A stretch of 64,000 bases of DNA from Streptococcus sp. SPS1 (GTDB lineage: Bacteria > Bacillota > Bacilli > Lactobacillales > Streptococcaceae): positions 124,001 through 188,000 of the forward strand of contig NZ_JAQFJG010000003.1 in assembly GCF_030439915.1 (NCBI RefSeq). The letters are read 5' to 3'. The notes below the pieces were generated by a model. It was given only the letters and a program-made list of their open reading frames with translations. It searched no databases and was not told the DNA's origin. Shown here piece after piece: positions 50,338 through 59,381 of the stretch. Position numbers and translations under genes: made by a program. Numbering within the stretch: position 1 is the first letter of the stretch; every line of letters begins with the position of its first letter.

Positions 50338-51663
50338 CTATTCTTCATGGTCTTTCCAATAATCTCTGATGCTGATTAACTGTATTTTTGAAGCCTTCAG
50401 CATGCGTCTAGAGCCTTTTACCGGTACAGCGACCACCTTTTGCGGTAGATACAAAACTGTCTTAAAGATACGCTGACTAACCGTATCATCTTTAGCCAAA
50501 TCTTTCTGGAAGTTATTTGAAATAATGGCATCCAGATAAAACTCATGCACTCGTTTTCCAAAGTTCTCAGCTGAAATCTCGTACAACTTCTCTGATAAAG
50601 TATGCTCATTCATGTTTGGTGTTGCAATCAGGGCCTCCAGAATAGCTCCAGCCAAATCATGTTCACCGTAATACAAGGTTCCAAACATTTTATCACTGAT
50701 CAGATTGTCCAGATACGGATTTCCATGTGCAATGACAGGCGTCCCACTGGCCAAGCTTTCCAAGTAGGTCAAGCCTTGGGTTTCACTTGTCGATGCCGAG
50801 ATGAAGAAATCTGCTGCCTTATAATAAAGAGCCGTCTCACTAGGAGCAATCATCCCTGTAAAGACAACAGAGTCTTGAATCTCTAGTTTCTTGGCTTGCT
50901 CTTTGAGGTCATCCAGATAAGGACCATCCCCAGCTACCACCAGTTTAACCTTGTCTTCCTCTTTCAGAACTTCTGCAAAAGCTGCTAAAACTGCTTGAAT
51001 ATTTTTTTCATAGGAAATTCTCGAAAGACTCAGCAACATCTTTTCATCATCTTGAATCTCTAGTTTACTACGCAGTTCTTTCAAATTTTCTTGCTTGATT
51101 TCTGGACGCTCAAACTTGGCTAATTCAATCCCTGTAGGAATAACACGTTTTTCAACCTTGACTTTATAGTCAGATAGCAAGTCACGGACAATCTCACTCG
51201 GGCAAATGACTCCATCCACATCATGCAGGAAACCTCTGACCAGATACTTGACCATACTAGGACGAATCAGCAAACCCTTGGCAATATAATGCACATAGTC
51301 TTCGTACTGAGTGTGATAGGTATGGATGACTGGAATCTTCAATTCACGCGCAATCCAAATCCCCAGTAGGCCAAGAGAAAATTCTGTCTGAGTGTGGATA
51401 ATATCTAGCTGATACTGTTTGGCAATTTCAAGCGCCTTGCTAAAACCTCGGTAGGCAAAGCGACGATCCTTGAAAGCGAAGAAAGGAACACTTGGAATAC
51501 GAATAATTTGCCAATCTTCGTAGCGATTGACATCCTTATCCGTCGTCGTAAAGATAAAAACAGCATGTCCTTGCTTTTCAAGTTCTGTTTTCAAGGTTCG
51601 AATACTGGTCGCAACACCTGAAACCTGAGGAAAATAGGTATCTGTAAATAAACCAATTCGCAT
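50338..51663 (-). CDS. Glycolipid glucosyltransferase (monoglucosyl-diacylglycerol synthase type)
   Basis: A 441-residue GT4 glycosyltransferase. It carries GLFTDTYFPQVSGVATSIRT near the N-terminus and the GT4 motif SETQGLTYLESLASGTPVIA (E-x7-E). In pneumococcus the neighbour of CpoA at this place makes alpha-monoglucosyl-diacylglycerol, the first step of the membrane glycolipid anchor that also supports lipoteichoic acid. It lies 15 bp after cpoA, so the two steps are encoded together. The precise sugar is inference from the neighbour. Confidence 0.85.
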   Translation of the reverse strand: MRIGLFTDTYFPQVSGVATSIRTLKTELEKQGHAVFIFTTTDKDVNRYEDWQIIRIPSVPFFAFKDRRFAYRGFSKALEIAKQYQLDIIHTQTEFSLGLLGIWIARELKIPVIHTYHTQYEDYVHYIAKGLLIRPSMVKYLVRGFLHDVDGVICPSEIVRDLLSDYKVKVEKRVIPTGIELAKFERPEIKQENLKELRSKLEIQDDEKMLLSLSRISYEKNIQAVLAAFAEVLKEEDKVKLVVAGDGPYLDDLKEQAKKLEIQDSVVFTGMIAPSETALYYKAADFFISASTSETQGLTYLESLASGTPVIAHGNPYLDNLISDKMFGTLYYGEHDLAGAILEALIATPNMNEHTLSEKLYEISAENFGKRVHEFYLDAIISNNFQKDLAKDDTVSQRIFKTVLYLPQKVVAVPVKGSRRMLKASKIQLISIRDYWKDHEE

Positions 51664-51678
51664 AGATTACCTCACTTT

Positions 51679-52722
51679 TTACTTTCTCCCTAAAGCGGCT
51701 TGTTTCTCATAAAAGTCCAACCAGATTTGTAACAAGTGCTCTTCTGAATACTCTCTGGAAATATTCTTAGCCTTTTCTTTGAGATCTTTTAAGACAGCAG
51801 GATTCGATTGATATTCCAGAATAGCTTCTTTCATCTCTTCTCTATCTGCTGTCGCCCGATAATTTCCCTCCAAAATTACCTTATAGAGATCCAAATCACG
51901 TAACATAATAGGAGCTTCACAACTAGCAGCCTCTAAAATAGTCATAGGAAAGAGTTCATTATAACTAGGTAACAAGAAAAGATCCGCTAGGGCATACAAT
52001 TCTCGCATCCGCTCTGGTGAGACAATTCCTGGAAAAATTAAATTTTTAGGAGGATTTTCCATGATTTTCTTGTAGCGTTCATAACCATCTGTCATGCCAC
52101 CAAAAGAGAAACCACCGGCCCAAATAAAGGTAATCTGAGGCAATTCCTCAGCTAGACGGATAAAATCATCAATCCCTTTACGTTTCTGAACTTGACCAGC
52201 ACCTACTACGATAAACTGATTATCACTAAGACCTAGCTCTGTTCGCAGTCTGACTACCTCTTCTTGTGGAAGTGGATGCCATTTTTCCTTGTTGACAAAG
52301 TTAGGAATATAGGTAACTTTTTCACGTGGAATACCAGCTGCCACCAAATCCTCAATAAACATCGGATTGACCACAACCAAGTGCTCCATCCGGTTGTAAA
52401 AAGAAAATACATAGCGTTTCACAATTCCCTTTAAGAAAAATGGAATTTTCAAACTCCCCTCAAGTGTATCAGGCAAGAAATGCACATAGCCAATTTTTCT
52501 CCCTGAGCGTTTCTTTTGAAATGTTGATAAATAATAGGGGAAATCAATTGTATGAAAGTGAGTCACATCTGCCTCTATTGGAAGATTTTCTGTAACAATC
52601 AATTGGTCCTTGGCATCACGGTGAAGAAGACGAACTAATTCACGGTAAGCACCTGAAACTCCTTGTCCTGCTACTTTCTCACTTGAACTCAACATATTGA
52701 TGCGTAATTTCTTTTTTTCCAT
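51679..52722 (-). CDS. cpoA: CpoA, galactosyl-glucosyl-diacylglycerol synthase
   Basis: A 347-residue GT4 enzyme that adds galactose to glucosyl-diacylglycerol; changes in CpoA alter beta-lactam susceptibility in pneumococcus. The motif NELFPMTILEAASCEAPIM (E-x7-E) and KRKGIDDFIRLAEELPQ support the family. I chose ATG 52722 (MEKKKLRINMLSS), which gives the known 347 aa. It has no ribosome site: a TATAAT lies 7 bp upstream, so the mRNA is probably leaderless. The next gene is the glucosyltransferase. Confidence 0.88.
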   Translation of the reverse strand: MEKKKLRINMLSSSEKVAGQGVSGAYRELVRLLHRDAKDQLIVTENLPIEADVTHFHTIDFPYYLSTFQKKRSGRKIGYVHFLPDTLEGSLKIPFFLKGIVKRYVFSFYNRMEHLVVVNPMFIEDLVAAGIPREKVTYIPNFVNKEKWHPLPQEEVVRLRTELGLSDNQFIVVGAGQVQKRKGIDDFIRLAEELPQITFIWAGGFSFGGMTDGYERYKKIMENPPKNLIFPGIVSPERMRELYALADLFLLPSYNELFPMTILEAASCEAPIMLRDLDLYKVILEGNYRATADREEMKEAILEYQSNPAVLKDLKEKAKNISREYSEEHLLQIWLDFYEKQAALGRK

Positions 52723-52729
52723 AACTACT

Positions 52730-52738
52730 ATTATATCA
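52730..52738 (-). promoter_or_regulatory. Extended -10 promoter immediately before cpoA
   Basis: TGATATAAT on the minus strand (TATAAT at 52730-52735) with only 7 bp between the -10 and the ATG. There is no Shine-Dalgarno sequence. The expected transcript starts at or next to the A of the ATG. Confidence 0.6.
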
Positions 52739-52770
52739 TTTTCTTTGAATAAAATCAGCAAAAGAAAGGA

Positions 52771-52818
52771 GAGACTAGAGGAAAAGAGGGGGAAATTTCC
52801 TCACTTTTCCAAGGGTCT
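52771..52818 (-). terminator. Hairpin after the DUF59 gene
   Basis: On the minus strand GAGACCCTTGGAAAAG pairs with CTTTTCC...GTCTC around an A/T-rich loop, then TCCTTTCTTTT. A probable terminator between the rpoD-DUF59 transcript and cpoA. Confidence 0.6.
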
Positions 52819-52837
52819 CTCACATCCTTTTATATGT

Positions 52838-53167
52838 TTACTTAATGCCTAGGGCAATGCGTGCATAGCGACTCATTTTTTCAACGGTCCAGGCTGGATA
52901 CCAAACTAATTTGACCTCAGTATCCGTTACTTCTGGAACCTCTGTCATGGCATCATAAATCTGGTCTGTCAAAAGGTCTGCTAGAGGACATCCCATAGTT
53001 GTCAAAGTCATATCAATCTCTGTTTGCCCTGTGTCGCCATCAAAACGAATCTCATAAATCAAACCAAGGTTGACAATATCGATTCCCAACTCAGGGTCGA
53101 TGACTTCTTCCAAGGCTGTTAAAATGCGTGTTTTGATGTTTTCAATTTGCTCTTCTGTATAAGCCAT
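52838..53167 (-). CDS. MIP18/DUF59-family metal-sulfur cluster assembly protein
   Basis: A 109-residue protein of the MIP18/PaaD-like family, related to SufT and implicated in iron-sulfur cluster assembly. The conserved DPELGIDIVNLGLIYEI and TTMGCPLADLLTD (with the cysteine) are present. ATG 53167 (MAYTEEQIENIK) was chosen with GAGGGAAAT just upstream. It lies 13 bp after the rpoD stop, a usual streptococcal arrangement. Confidence 0.9.
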   Translation of the reverse strand: MAYTEEQIENIKTRILTALEEVIDPELGIDIVNLGLIYEIRFDGDTGQTEIDMTLTTMGCPLADLLTDQIYDAMTEVPEVTDTEVKLVWYPAWTVEKMSRYARIALGIK

Positions 53168-53180
53168 ATTTCCCTCACTC

Positions 53181-54290
53181 TTAGTCTTCAATAAAATCAC
53201 GAAGCGGTTTGCTACGACTTGGTTGGCGTAGTTTTCTCAAAGCCTTGGCTTCAATCTGACGGATACGCTCACGAGTCACGTTAAAGACTTTCCCCACATC
53301 TTCAAGAGTGCGCATTTTCCCATCATCTAGTCCAAAACGTAGACGCAGAACATTTTCTTCACGGTCTGTAAGAGTATCCAAGACCTCATCCAACTGCTCA
53401 CGCAAGACGATACGAGTTGTATAGTCCACTGGATTTTCAATCACTTCATCTTCGATAAAGTCTCCAAGGTGGCTATCATCCTCTTCACCGATTGGTGTTT
53501 CAAGAGATACTGGTTCTTGGGCAATCTTCAAGATTTCACGAACCTTATCAGGAGTCATATCCATACGTTCAGCAATCTGTTCTGGTGTTGGATCTTGACC
53601 TAATTCTTGAAGGAGATTCCGCTGTTCACGAACCAATTTATTGATGGTTTCAACCATGTGGACTGGGATACGGATGGTACGAGCTTGATCCGCAATAGCA
53701 CGAGTGATTGCCTGACGAATCCACCAAGTTGCGTAAGTTGAGAACTTGAACCCTTTAGAATAGTCAAACTTGTCAACCGCCTTCATCAAGCCCATGTTCC
53801 CTTCTTGAATCAAGTCAAGAAACTGCATACCACGGCCGACATAGCGTTTAGCAATGGAAACAACCAAACGAAGGTTGGCTTCCGCAAGACGTTGTTTAGC
53901 TTCGATATCACCAGCTTCAACTGCTAGTGCCAATTCTTTTTCCTCTTCATTGGTCAAGAGAGGAACGACTCCGATTTCTTTCAAGTACATACGAACAGGA
54001 TCGTTGACCTTAGCCGAAGTTGACCCAATCAAGTCCTCATCGCTGAGTTCTGGCTCTTCTTCAGTGCTAAGAACACGTGCACTTGGATTTCCTTCGTTAT
54101 CTGTGATAGAAATTCCTGCATCTTGAATCCGTTGCAAGAGATCTTCAATCCCATCAGCGTCCAAGGTAAAAGGAACGACAAGACTAGCATTGATTTCATC
54201 ATCTGTTGCTGTCCCTTTTTGCTTATGATTACGGATAAATTCTGCTACTTGTACGTCAAATGTTGTTACTTCTTTTTGTTTTGTTGCCAT
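53181..54290 (-). CDS. rpoD: RNA polymerase primary sigma factor
   Basis: RpoD/SigA (369 aa) directs RNA polymerase to housekeeping promoters such as the TTGACA/TATAAT pairs in this window. Region 1.1-like N-terminus, region 2 ([35 protein letters not shown] includes 2.1-2.4), region 3, and region 4 with the helix-turn-helix [20 protein letters not shown] are complete. It starts 2 bp after the dnaG stop; dnaG-rpoD is the macromolecular synthesis operon, without rpsU here. Confidence 0.97.
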   Translation of the reverse strand: MATKQKEVTTFDVQVAEFIRNHKQKGTATDDEINASLVVPFTLDADGIEDLLQRIQDAGISITDNEGNPSARVLSTEEEPELSDEDLIGSTSAKVNDPVRMYLKEIGVVPLLTNEEEKELALAVEAGDIEAKQRLAEANLRLVVSIAKRYVGRGMQFLDLIQEGNMGLMKAVDKFDYSKGFKFSTYATWWIRQAITRAIADQARTIRIPVHMVETINKLVREQRNLLQELGQDPTPEQIAERMDMTPDKVREILKIAQEPVSLETPIGEEDDSHLGDFIEDEVIENPVDYTTRIVLREQLDEVLDTLTDREENVLRLRFGLDDGKMRTLEDVGKVFNVTRERIRQIEAKALRKLRQPSRSKPLRDFIED

Positions 54291-54292
54291 TA

Positions 54293-56053
54293 TTACTCCA
54301 TTCTTCTCTTTTGGGAAATTAAACGTTCCAATTCTTCTAAGGCTGTATCGGTATCTCCTACATGGCTAGCTTCCTGCACCTTCTTTTTGATTCTCATATT
54401 GTCCTGATTCAAGAGAGCCTTGTTTCGAGTCATCTCTACTTCACTAAGTTCCTGCGGTGACATCTCAGCAGGCAAATCCTGAGCTAAAACTTGGTACCAA
54501 GCTCTTTCAACTTCCTCTGTCTGTTCTGCTAGAACTTCTGGAGGAAGATTGCCATACTGGCCAAGCAAGTCATATAGGACCTGAAATTCAGGTGTATCAA
54601 ATGAAAAGCCTTCTCGCAAACGGTAATCGTTCAAAATAAGAGGGAATTCCATCATCCGATAAAGTAGATGGGCTTCTGCCCTCATAATAGCCGATAACTG
54701 CTTGGTGACAGGCATAGTGATTTGCGTCGGTCTGGAAACCCCTTCCATGCGATTCTGCCTTTGCGCCTGACGACTCTCATTAACAATCTGCTCAATCTGA
54801 GCATAATCAAAGGATGCCAGACTGTCAGCTAAAATATGAATATAGCTGTTTTGAGCAGTAATAGACTTTTCTCGAACAATCAAGGGAGCTATTTTTTCAA
54901 TAAACTCAATCTGAGCCTGCAGATTTTCACTGTTTTCAGGTTTGTACTGATGAATGTAAAACTCAACCGGACTAATACGAGTTTTCGTTAACAGATAGGC
55001 CAAATCTTCTGGACCATTTTTTTGTATATACTCATCTGGATCCAAGTTATCAGGCATGCTGACAATTTGCACAGGCATCTCACCAATTTCATCCAATGCT
55101 TTCAATGTCGCGGCTTGCCCAGCCTTATCACCATCGTAAACAAGGACTAACTTCTTGGTTAACCTTTTCAGATGCTCAACATGCTCTCGACTCAAGGCTG
55201 TTCCCATAGATGCGACAGCATTTTCAATTCCAGCCCGATAGGCTGCAATGACATCCATGAACCCTTCCATCAGGTAAATCTCACTAGCTTTTCCAGAAGA
55301 TTTTTTAGCCCTATCCATATGATATAATTCGTAACTTTTGTTAAAAATTGCAGTCGATCGGCTATTTTTATACTTAGAAGTTTGTGAATCCATTTTCTGC
55401 CAGATACGACCTGAGAAGGCAATAACCTTTCCTTGGTCATTTGTCAGGGGAAACATAATGCGATTGTGAAAGGTATCTACAAATTGATTAGCATCCGAGA
55501 GATAAAACAGTCCCGAATCTAGGAAATCCTCATCACGATACTGACCAGACAAACGTTGATAGAGATAATTTCGTTCTGGAGGTGCTAAACCAATCCGAAA
55601 ATGCTTGAGCACTTCATCTGTCAAACCACGCTGATAAAGGTAGTTTCTGGCCTCTTCCCCCATGGTCGTTGTCATGAGAATAGCATGATAAAATTTGGCT
55701 GCATCTTCGTGCATATCATAAAGAGCTTGGTGAGGCAAAACTTGCTTCTGTTCACTATAAAGCGGTTTTTCTACCTCTATCCCAACACGCTGACCTAAGA
55801 TTTGGACAGCCTCCATAAATGGAACGCCTTGGTACTCCTCGATGAACTTAAAGACGTCACCTGAGCGGCCACAACCAAAACAGTGATAAAACTGCTTGTC
55901 CTCTACAACGTTGAAAGAAGGTGTTTTTTCACCATGAAAAGGACAGAGCCCTAGATAGTTCCGTCCTGCCTTTTGTAAAGAAATCACATCTCCTATGACT
56001 TCCACAATGTTGGCATTGTTTTTGATTTCTTCAATGACTTGTTTGTCAACCAT
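54293..56053 (-). CDS. dnaG: DNA primase
   Basis: DnaG (586 aa) makes RNA primers for replication. The zinc finger ([11 protein letters not shown] then [10 protein letters not shown]), the Toprim catalytic core ([13 protein letters not shown] and [11 protein letters not shown]) and the C-terminal helicase-binding domain are present. I chose ATG 56053 ([11 protein letters not shown]), with GGAGG 8 bp upstream and 586 aa as in pneumococcus. It is the first gene of dnaG-rpoD. Confidence 0.97.
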   Translation of the reverse strand: MVDKQVIEEIKNNANIVEVIGDVISLQKAGRNYLGLCPFHGEKTPSFNVVEDKQFYHCFGCGRSGDVFKFIEEYQGVPFMEAVQILGQRVGIEVEKPLYSEQKQVLPHQALYDMHEDAAKFYHAILMTTTMGEEARNYLYQRGLTDEVLKHFRIGLAPPERNYLYQRLSGQYRDEDFLDSGLFYLSDANQFVDTFHNRIMFPLTNDQGKVIAFSGRIWQKMDSQTSKYKNSRSTAIFNKSYELYHMDRAKKSSGKASEIYLMEGFMDVIAAYRAGIENAVASMGTALSREHVEHLKRLTKKLVLVYDGDKAGQAATLKALDEIGEMPVQIVSMPDNLDPDEYIQKNGPEDLAYLLTKTRISPVEFYIHQYKPENSENLQAQIEFIEKIAPLIVREKSITAQNSYIHILADSLASFDYAQIEQIVNESRQAQRQNRMEGVSRPTQITMPVTKQLSAIMRAEAHLLYRMMEFPLILNDYRLREGFSFDTPEFQVLYDLLGQYGNLPPEVLAEQTEEVERAWYQVLAQDLPAEMSPQELSEVEMTRNKALLNQDNMRIKKKVQEASHVGDTDTALEELERLISQKRRME

Positions 56054-56090
56054 ACACAATACCTCCATGTTATCATAGTTTACTTTATAT

Positions 56091-56119
56091 AGTATACTTT
56101 ATTTCAGAAAAAAAGTAAA
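56091..56119 (-). promoter_or_regulatory. dnaG-rpoD promoter
   Basis: TTTACT (56114-56119) and TATACT (56091-56096) on the minus strand with 17-bp spacing, about 38 bp upstream of the dnaG start. Confidence 0.7.
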
Positions 56120-56142
56120 CCATTTCACTCATTTTCCCTACT

Positions 56143-56901
56143 TTATTCAAAGAGTTGATAATAATCAGAGATTTTCATTTTTGCTTTATCTTCTTGGTTC
56201 AAATCTTGGATGATACGACCTTCTTTCATAACAATCAAGCGATTACCATATTTGAGAGCATCTTCCATGTGGTGAGTAATCATAAGAGCTGTCAGCTGAT
56301 CTTTCTTGACAAATTCATCCGTCAATTCCATCAAGGCCACACTGGTCTTTGGATCAAGCGCTGCAGTATGCTCGTCTAACAAGAGTAATTCAGGTCGTTT
56401 CAAGGTTGCCATCAAGAGACTCAAGGCCTGTCTTTGCCCACCTGATAAGAACTCAATTGGCGTATTCAAGTGTTTCTCAAGACCATTTCCTACTTTTTCA
56501 ATGGTCGCTTGAAATTCATCCTTATAACTAGTCAAGCGTCGTGGTAACAATCCACGCTTTTCACCACGAAATTTGGCAATCAAGAGATTCTCTGCCACTG
56601 TCATACGAGGAGCTGTCCCCATCTTTGGATCTTGGAAGACACGAGACAGATACTTAGCGCGCTTCTCTGGTGAAAACTTGGTAACATCCTCACCTAAAAT
56701 ACGGATAGTTCCACTGGTTAGTGATAAAGTTCCTGCAATAGTGTTAAAGAGGGTTGATTTCCCAGCACCATTTCCACCTAAAATCGTGATAAAGTCCTGT
56801 TCAAAAATTTCTAAGGAAACATCATTTAAAATAATCTTTTCTTCATCAAAGCCATTTTTAACGACTTTGGTTGCATTTTTTAATTCTACAATTGCTGTCA
56901 T
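56143..56901 (-). CDS. trpZ: ABC transporter ATPase (TrpZ type)
   Basis: A 252-residue ATPase with Walker A GGNGAGKSTLFNTIAG, signature LSGGQRQALSL and Walker B LLLLDEHTAALDP. It energises the permease encoded upstream and overlaps its stop by 4 bp. The three-gene set (binding protein, permease, ATPase) behind a T-box matches the TrpXYZ tryptophan transporter predicted in streptococci; the substrate is inference. Confidence 0.85.
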   Translation of the reverse strand: MTAIVELKNATKVVKNGFDEEKIILNDVSLEIFEQDFITILGGNGAGKSTLFNTIAGTLSLTSGTIRILGEDVTKFSPEKRAKYLSRVFQDPKMGTAPRMTVAENLLIAKFRGEKRGLLPRRLTSYKDEFQATIEKVGNGLEKHLNTPIEFLSGGQRQALSLLMATLKRPELLLLDEHTAALDPKTSVALMELTDEFVKKDQLTALMITHHMEDALKYGNRLIVMKEGRIIQDLNQEDKAKMKISDYYQLFE

Positions 56902-57764
56902 TTGCTTAACTTGGCTCCTTTCAAGATTGTTTGCTTAAATGTTGGAATCATGAGGCAGACTGCTAAAATCACGGCGCTGTACAAACGAAGGTAACTTGTA
57001 TTAAAGCCAAGCGCAATAACTGCCCACACTAAGAATTGATAAGCGATAGAACCTACAACGATGGTAACCAGACGTTCTGCCAAGCTCAAACTCTTGAAGA
57101 TAACTTCTCCAATAATCAAACTTGCAAGCCCCACAACGATAACCCCGATTCCTCGAGATACATCGGCATACCCTTCTTGCTGGGCAATGAGAGCTCCTGC
57201 AAGGGCAATCACACCATTTGATAAGACCAAGCCCATAAGCTCCATGCGTCCAGTATGAATCCCGAAACTTCTAGCCATATCAGGATTGTCACCTGTAGCA
57301 ATATAGGCTTGTCCGAGTTTGGTATCCAAGAAAAAGAGCATGAGAGCAATAACAAGACTGACAAAGATAAGACCTGTCAAGAGTTGGTTCAAATCTGAAT
57401 CAAAAGGCAAGGCATCCTGGATTTGCTTGGTTCCAAGCAGGCCTAAATTCGCACGTCCCATAATCAAGAGCATGATTGAGTGACAAGAAGTCATCACCAA
57501 AATCCCTGAGAGCAAGGTTGGAATCTTCCCTTTTGTATAAAGAAGTCCTGCTACCATTCCAGCCAAACAACCTGCTCCTACAGCAAGTAGTGTCGCTAAA
57601 AAAGGGTTCACGCCTTTGGTTATCAGAGTGACAGCAACAGCTCCGCCAAGAGGGAAAGAACCTTCTGTCGTCATATCTGGAAAGTTTAAAATCCTAAATG
57701 TCATAAAGATTCCCAGACCTAGAATAGCCCAGACAAATCCTTGAGAAATAATGGAAACAATCAT
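56898..57764 (-). CDS. trpY: ABC transporter permease (TrpY type)
   Basis: A 288-residue membrane permease of the BPD-type (branched-chain-like, UPF) family with about eight hydrophobic helices; the start MIVSIISQGFVWAILGLGIF and the motif NFPDMTTEGSFPLGGAVAV are characteristic. It lies 68 bp after the substrate-binding protein gene and overlaps the ATPase gene by 4 bp, consistent with one transporter. Confidence 0.85.
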   Translation of the reverse strand: MIVSIISQGFVWAILGLGIFMTFRILNFPDMTTEGSFPLGGAVAVTLITKGVNPFLATLLAVGAGCLAGMVAGLLYTKGKIPTLLSGILVMTSCHSIMLLIMGRANLGLLGTKQIQDALPFDSDLNQLLTGLIFVSLVIALMLFFLDTKLGQAYIATGDNPDMARSFGIHTGRMELMGLVLSNGVIALAGALIAQQEGYADVSRGIGVIVVGLASLIIGEVIFKSLSLAERLVTIVVGSIAYQFLVWAVIALGFNTSYLRLYSAVILAVCLMIPTFKQTILKGAKLSK

Positions 57765-57832
57765 ATTTTATTTAATCCTTTCTATATTCATCTTTTTAAA
57801 AAATGGGAAGAGTCTCCTCCTCCCTACCTTAT

Positions 57833-58828
57833 TTATTCGATGACTTGTCCTGCTTCTTTGAGAACAGACTCAGGAATCGTAATACCTAGTTCTTGTGCCA
57901 ATTTTTTGTTAATTACTGACTTACCAGTTGAAAATACATTGACTGGAGTATCCGCTGGTTTTGCACCTTTCAAGACTTGTGCAATCATTTTACCAGTTGC
58001 CACACCGAGATCATGTTGGTCAACTACAACGGATGCCAAGCCACCTACTTCTACCATAGCTGTCGCGCTTGGATAAATTGGTTTCTTAGAACTTTGATTG
58101 CTAGAGACAACCGTTGGAAATCCTGATGCAATGGTGTTATCAATTGGAACCCAAATAGCATCTACCTTGCTAGTCATAACAGTGACAGTTGAGGCAATTT
58201 CATTTGTTGAAGGAACTGCAAATGTTTCCACTGTCAGACCTGCTTTTTCAGCATAAGCCTTAAATTCTTCGACCTGTGTTTTTGAATTGTCTTCACTACT
58301 TGAGTAAAGAGCTCCGATTGTTTTCACATTCGGTGTCAAAGCTTTGATGAGTTCAACTTGTTGTTGAGCTGGATTGTGGTCAGAGACCCCTGTAACGTTG
58401 CCACCTGGTTTTTTCAAATCTTTGACCAAGTTAGCACCAATTGGGTCTGTAATAGCAGCCATGATGACCGGTAGGTCTTTTGTGGCACTAGCCAAGCCTT
58501 GAGCAGCTGGTGTTGCGATACCAACAACCAAGTCATTGCCGTTTGCAACCAATTGTTTACTCATTGTCGCAACCTTACTTTGGTCTCCTTCTGAGTTCAT
58601 AAAGTCGATTTTAACTTGGTCATCTTTATAACCTTCTTCTGCCAGTCCATCTTGGATCCCTTTATAAATCAAATCAAGAGATGGATGGCTCACAAACTGA
58701 AGAACACCAACTTTGGCAACTTTCTTTTCATTCTTAGCTTCTGGTTTATTCATTGAAGAGTAAATCAAGCTTCCTGCTACTAAGACTGCTAATGCAGCAA
58801 TAATTCCAATTAAACGTTTATTTTTCAT
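57833..58828 (-). CDS. trpX: ABC transporter substrate-binding protein (TrpX type)
   Basis: A 331-residue extracellular binding protein of the TrpX/ABC-sub-bind family; motifs are GVLQFVSHPSLDLIYKGIQDGL and VGIATPAAQGLA. The N-terminus (KRLIGIIAALAVLVAGSLIYSSM) is one hydrophobic span without the lipobox cysteine that most Gram-positive binding proteins have, so it may stay anchored by an uncleaved signal. It is the first gene of the transporter and sits behind a T-box with a BOX element in between. Confidence 0.85.
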   Translation of the reverse strand: MKNKRLIGIIAALAVLVAGSLIYSSMNKPEAKNEKKVAKVGVLQFVSHPSLDLIYKGIQDGLAEEGYKDDQVKIDFMNSEGDQSKVATMSKQLVANGNDLVVGIATPAAQGLASATKDLPVIMAAITDPIGANLVKDLKKPGGNVTGVSDHNPAQQQVELIKALTPNVKTIGALYSSSEDNSKTQVEEFKAYAEKAGLTVETFAVPSTNEIASTVTVMTSKVDAIWVPIDNTIASGFPTVVSSNQSSKKPIYPSATAMVEVGGLASVVVDQHDLGVATGKMIAQVLKGAKPADTPVNVFSTGKSVINKKLAQELGITIPESVLKEAGQVIE

Positions 58829-58872
58829 TCTATTTCTCCTTTTTTATTCCTTTAAAATACTTCACTTATCTA

Positions 58873-59026
58873 ATACTCTTCGAAAATCTCTTCAAACCAC
58901 GTCAGCGTCGCCTTACCGTAGGTATATGATACTGACTCTGTCAGTTCTATCCACAACCTCAAAACAGTGTTTTGAGCAGCTTGCGGCTAGCTTCCTAGTT
59001 TGCTTTTTGATTTTCATTGAGTATAA
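58873..59026 (-). repeat. BOX element (boxA-boxB-boxC), reversed, in the T-box leader
   Basis: About 154 bp starting ATACTCTTCGAAAATCTC on the plus strand and ending TTTTCATTGAGTATA. boxC has CGTCAGCGTCGCC (primer site), boxB the GACTCTGTCAGT dyad. It lies between the T-box terminator and trpX, so it is part of the leader mRNA whenever the transporter is expressed. Confidence 0.92.
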
Positions 59027-59068
59027 ACAAGCGACGCCATCGTTTTCTTTCCATACTTAACCTCCATC

Positions 59069-59306
59069 AAAAAAATCCTCACACAAAAAACTTGTGTGAG
59101 GACGTCGATGCGCGGTACCACCTCAATTATAGGGAATTTCCCTATCGCTCTGTCTCGCAATAACGAGATGCACTGTAAGGTGTGCTCACCGAATTTTTAT
59201 GATTTCAAATTCTAAATAACATTCAGCCCAATTTTCATCATCACCACTTATCTGTTTTCAGCTACCACAGACTCTCTAAAAAGTTTGAATGATTACTTTT
59301 CTGAAT
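59069..59306 (-). promoter_or_regulatory. T-box riboswitch of the trpXYZ-type operon
   Basis: On the minus strand the leader contains a stem I distal region AGAGAGTCTG...GGTAGCTG, the T-box sequence GAGGTGGTACCGCG (59124-59111) and a terminator TCCTCACACAA / TTGTGTGAGGA (59102-59076) followed by TTTTTTT. Uncharged tRNA stabilises the antiterminator. Streptococcal trpXYZ are known to be under a tryptophan T-box; UGG triplets are present in the 3' side of stem I, but I cannot fix the specifier by eye (an AUG reading is also possible). Confidence 0.9.
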
Positions 59307-59312
59307 GGTTAA

Positions 59313-59340
59313 ATTATATCATTTTTCAACTACTTGTCAA
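59313..59340 (-). promoter_or_regulatory. T-box/trpXYZ promoter
   Basis: Perfect TTGACA (59335-59340) and TATAAT (59313-59318) on the minus strand with 16-bp spacing. The transcript should start near 59306 and read through the T-box. Confidence 0.88.
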
Positions 59341-59381
59341 TAGTCTATTAGAATTTTTTTGATCTTCACTTTTAAAAATGA

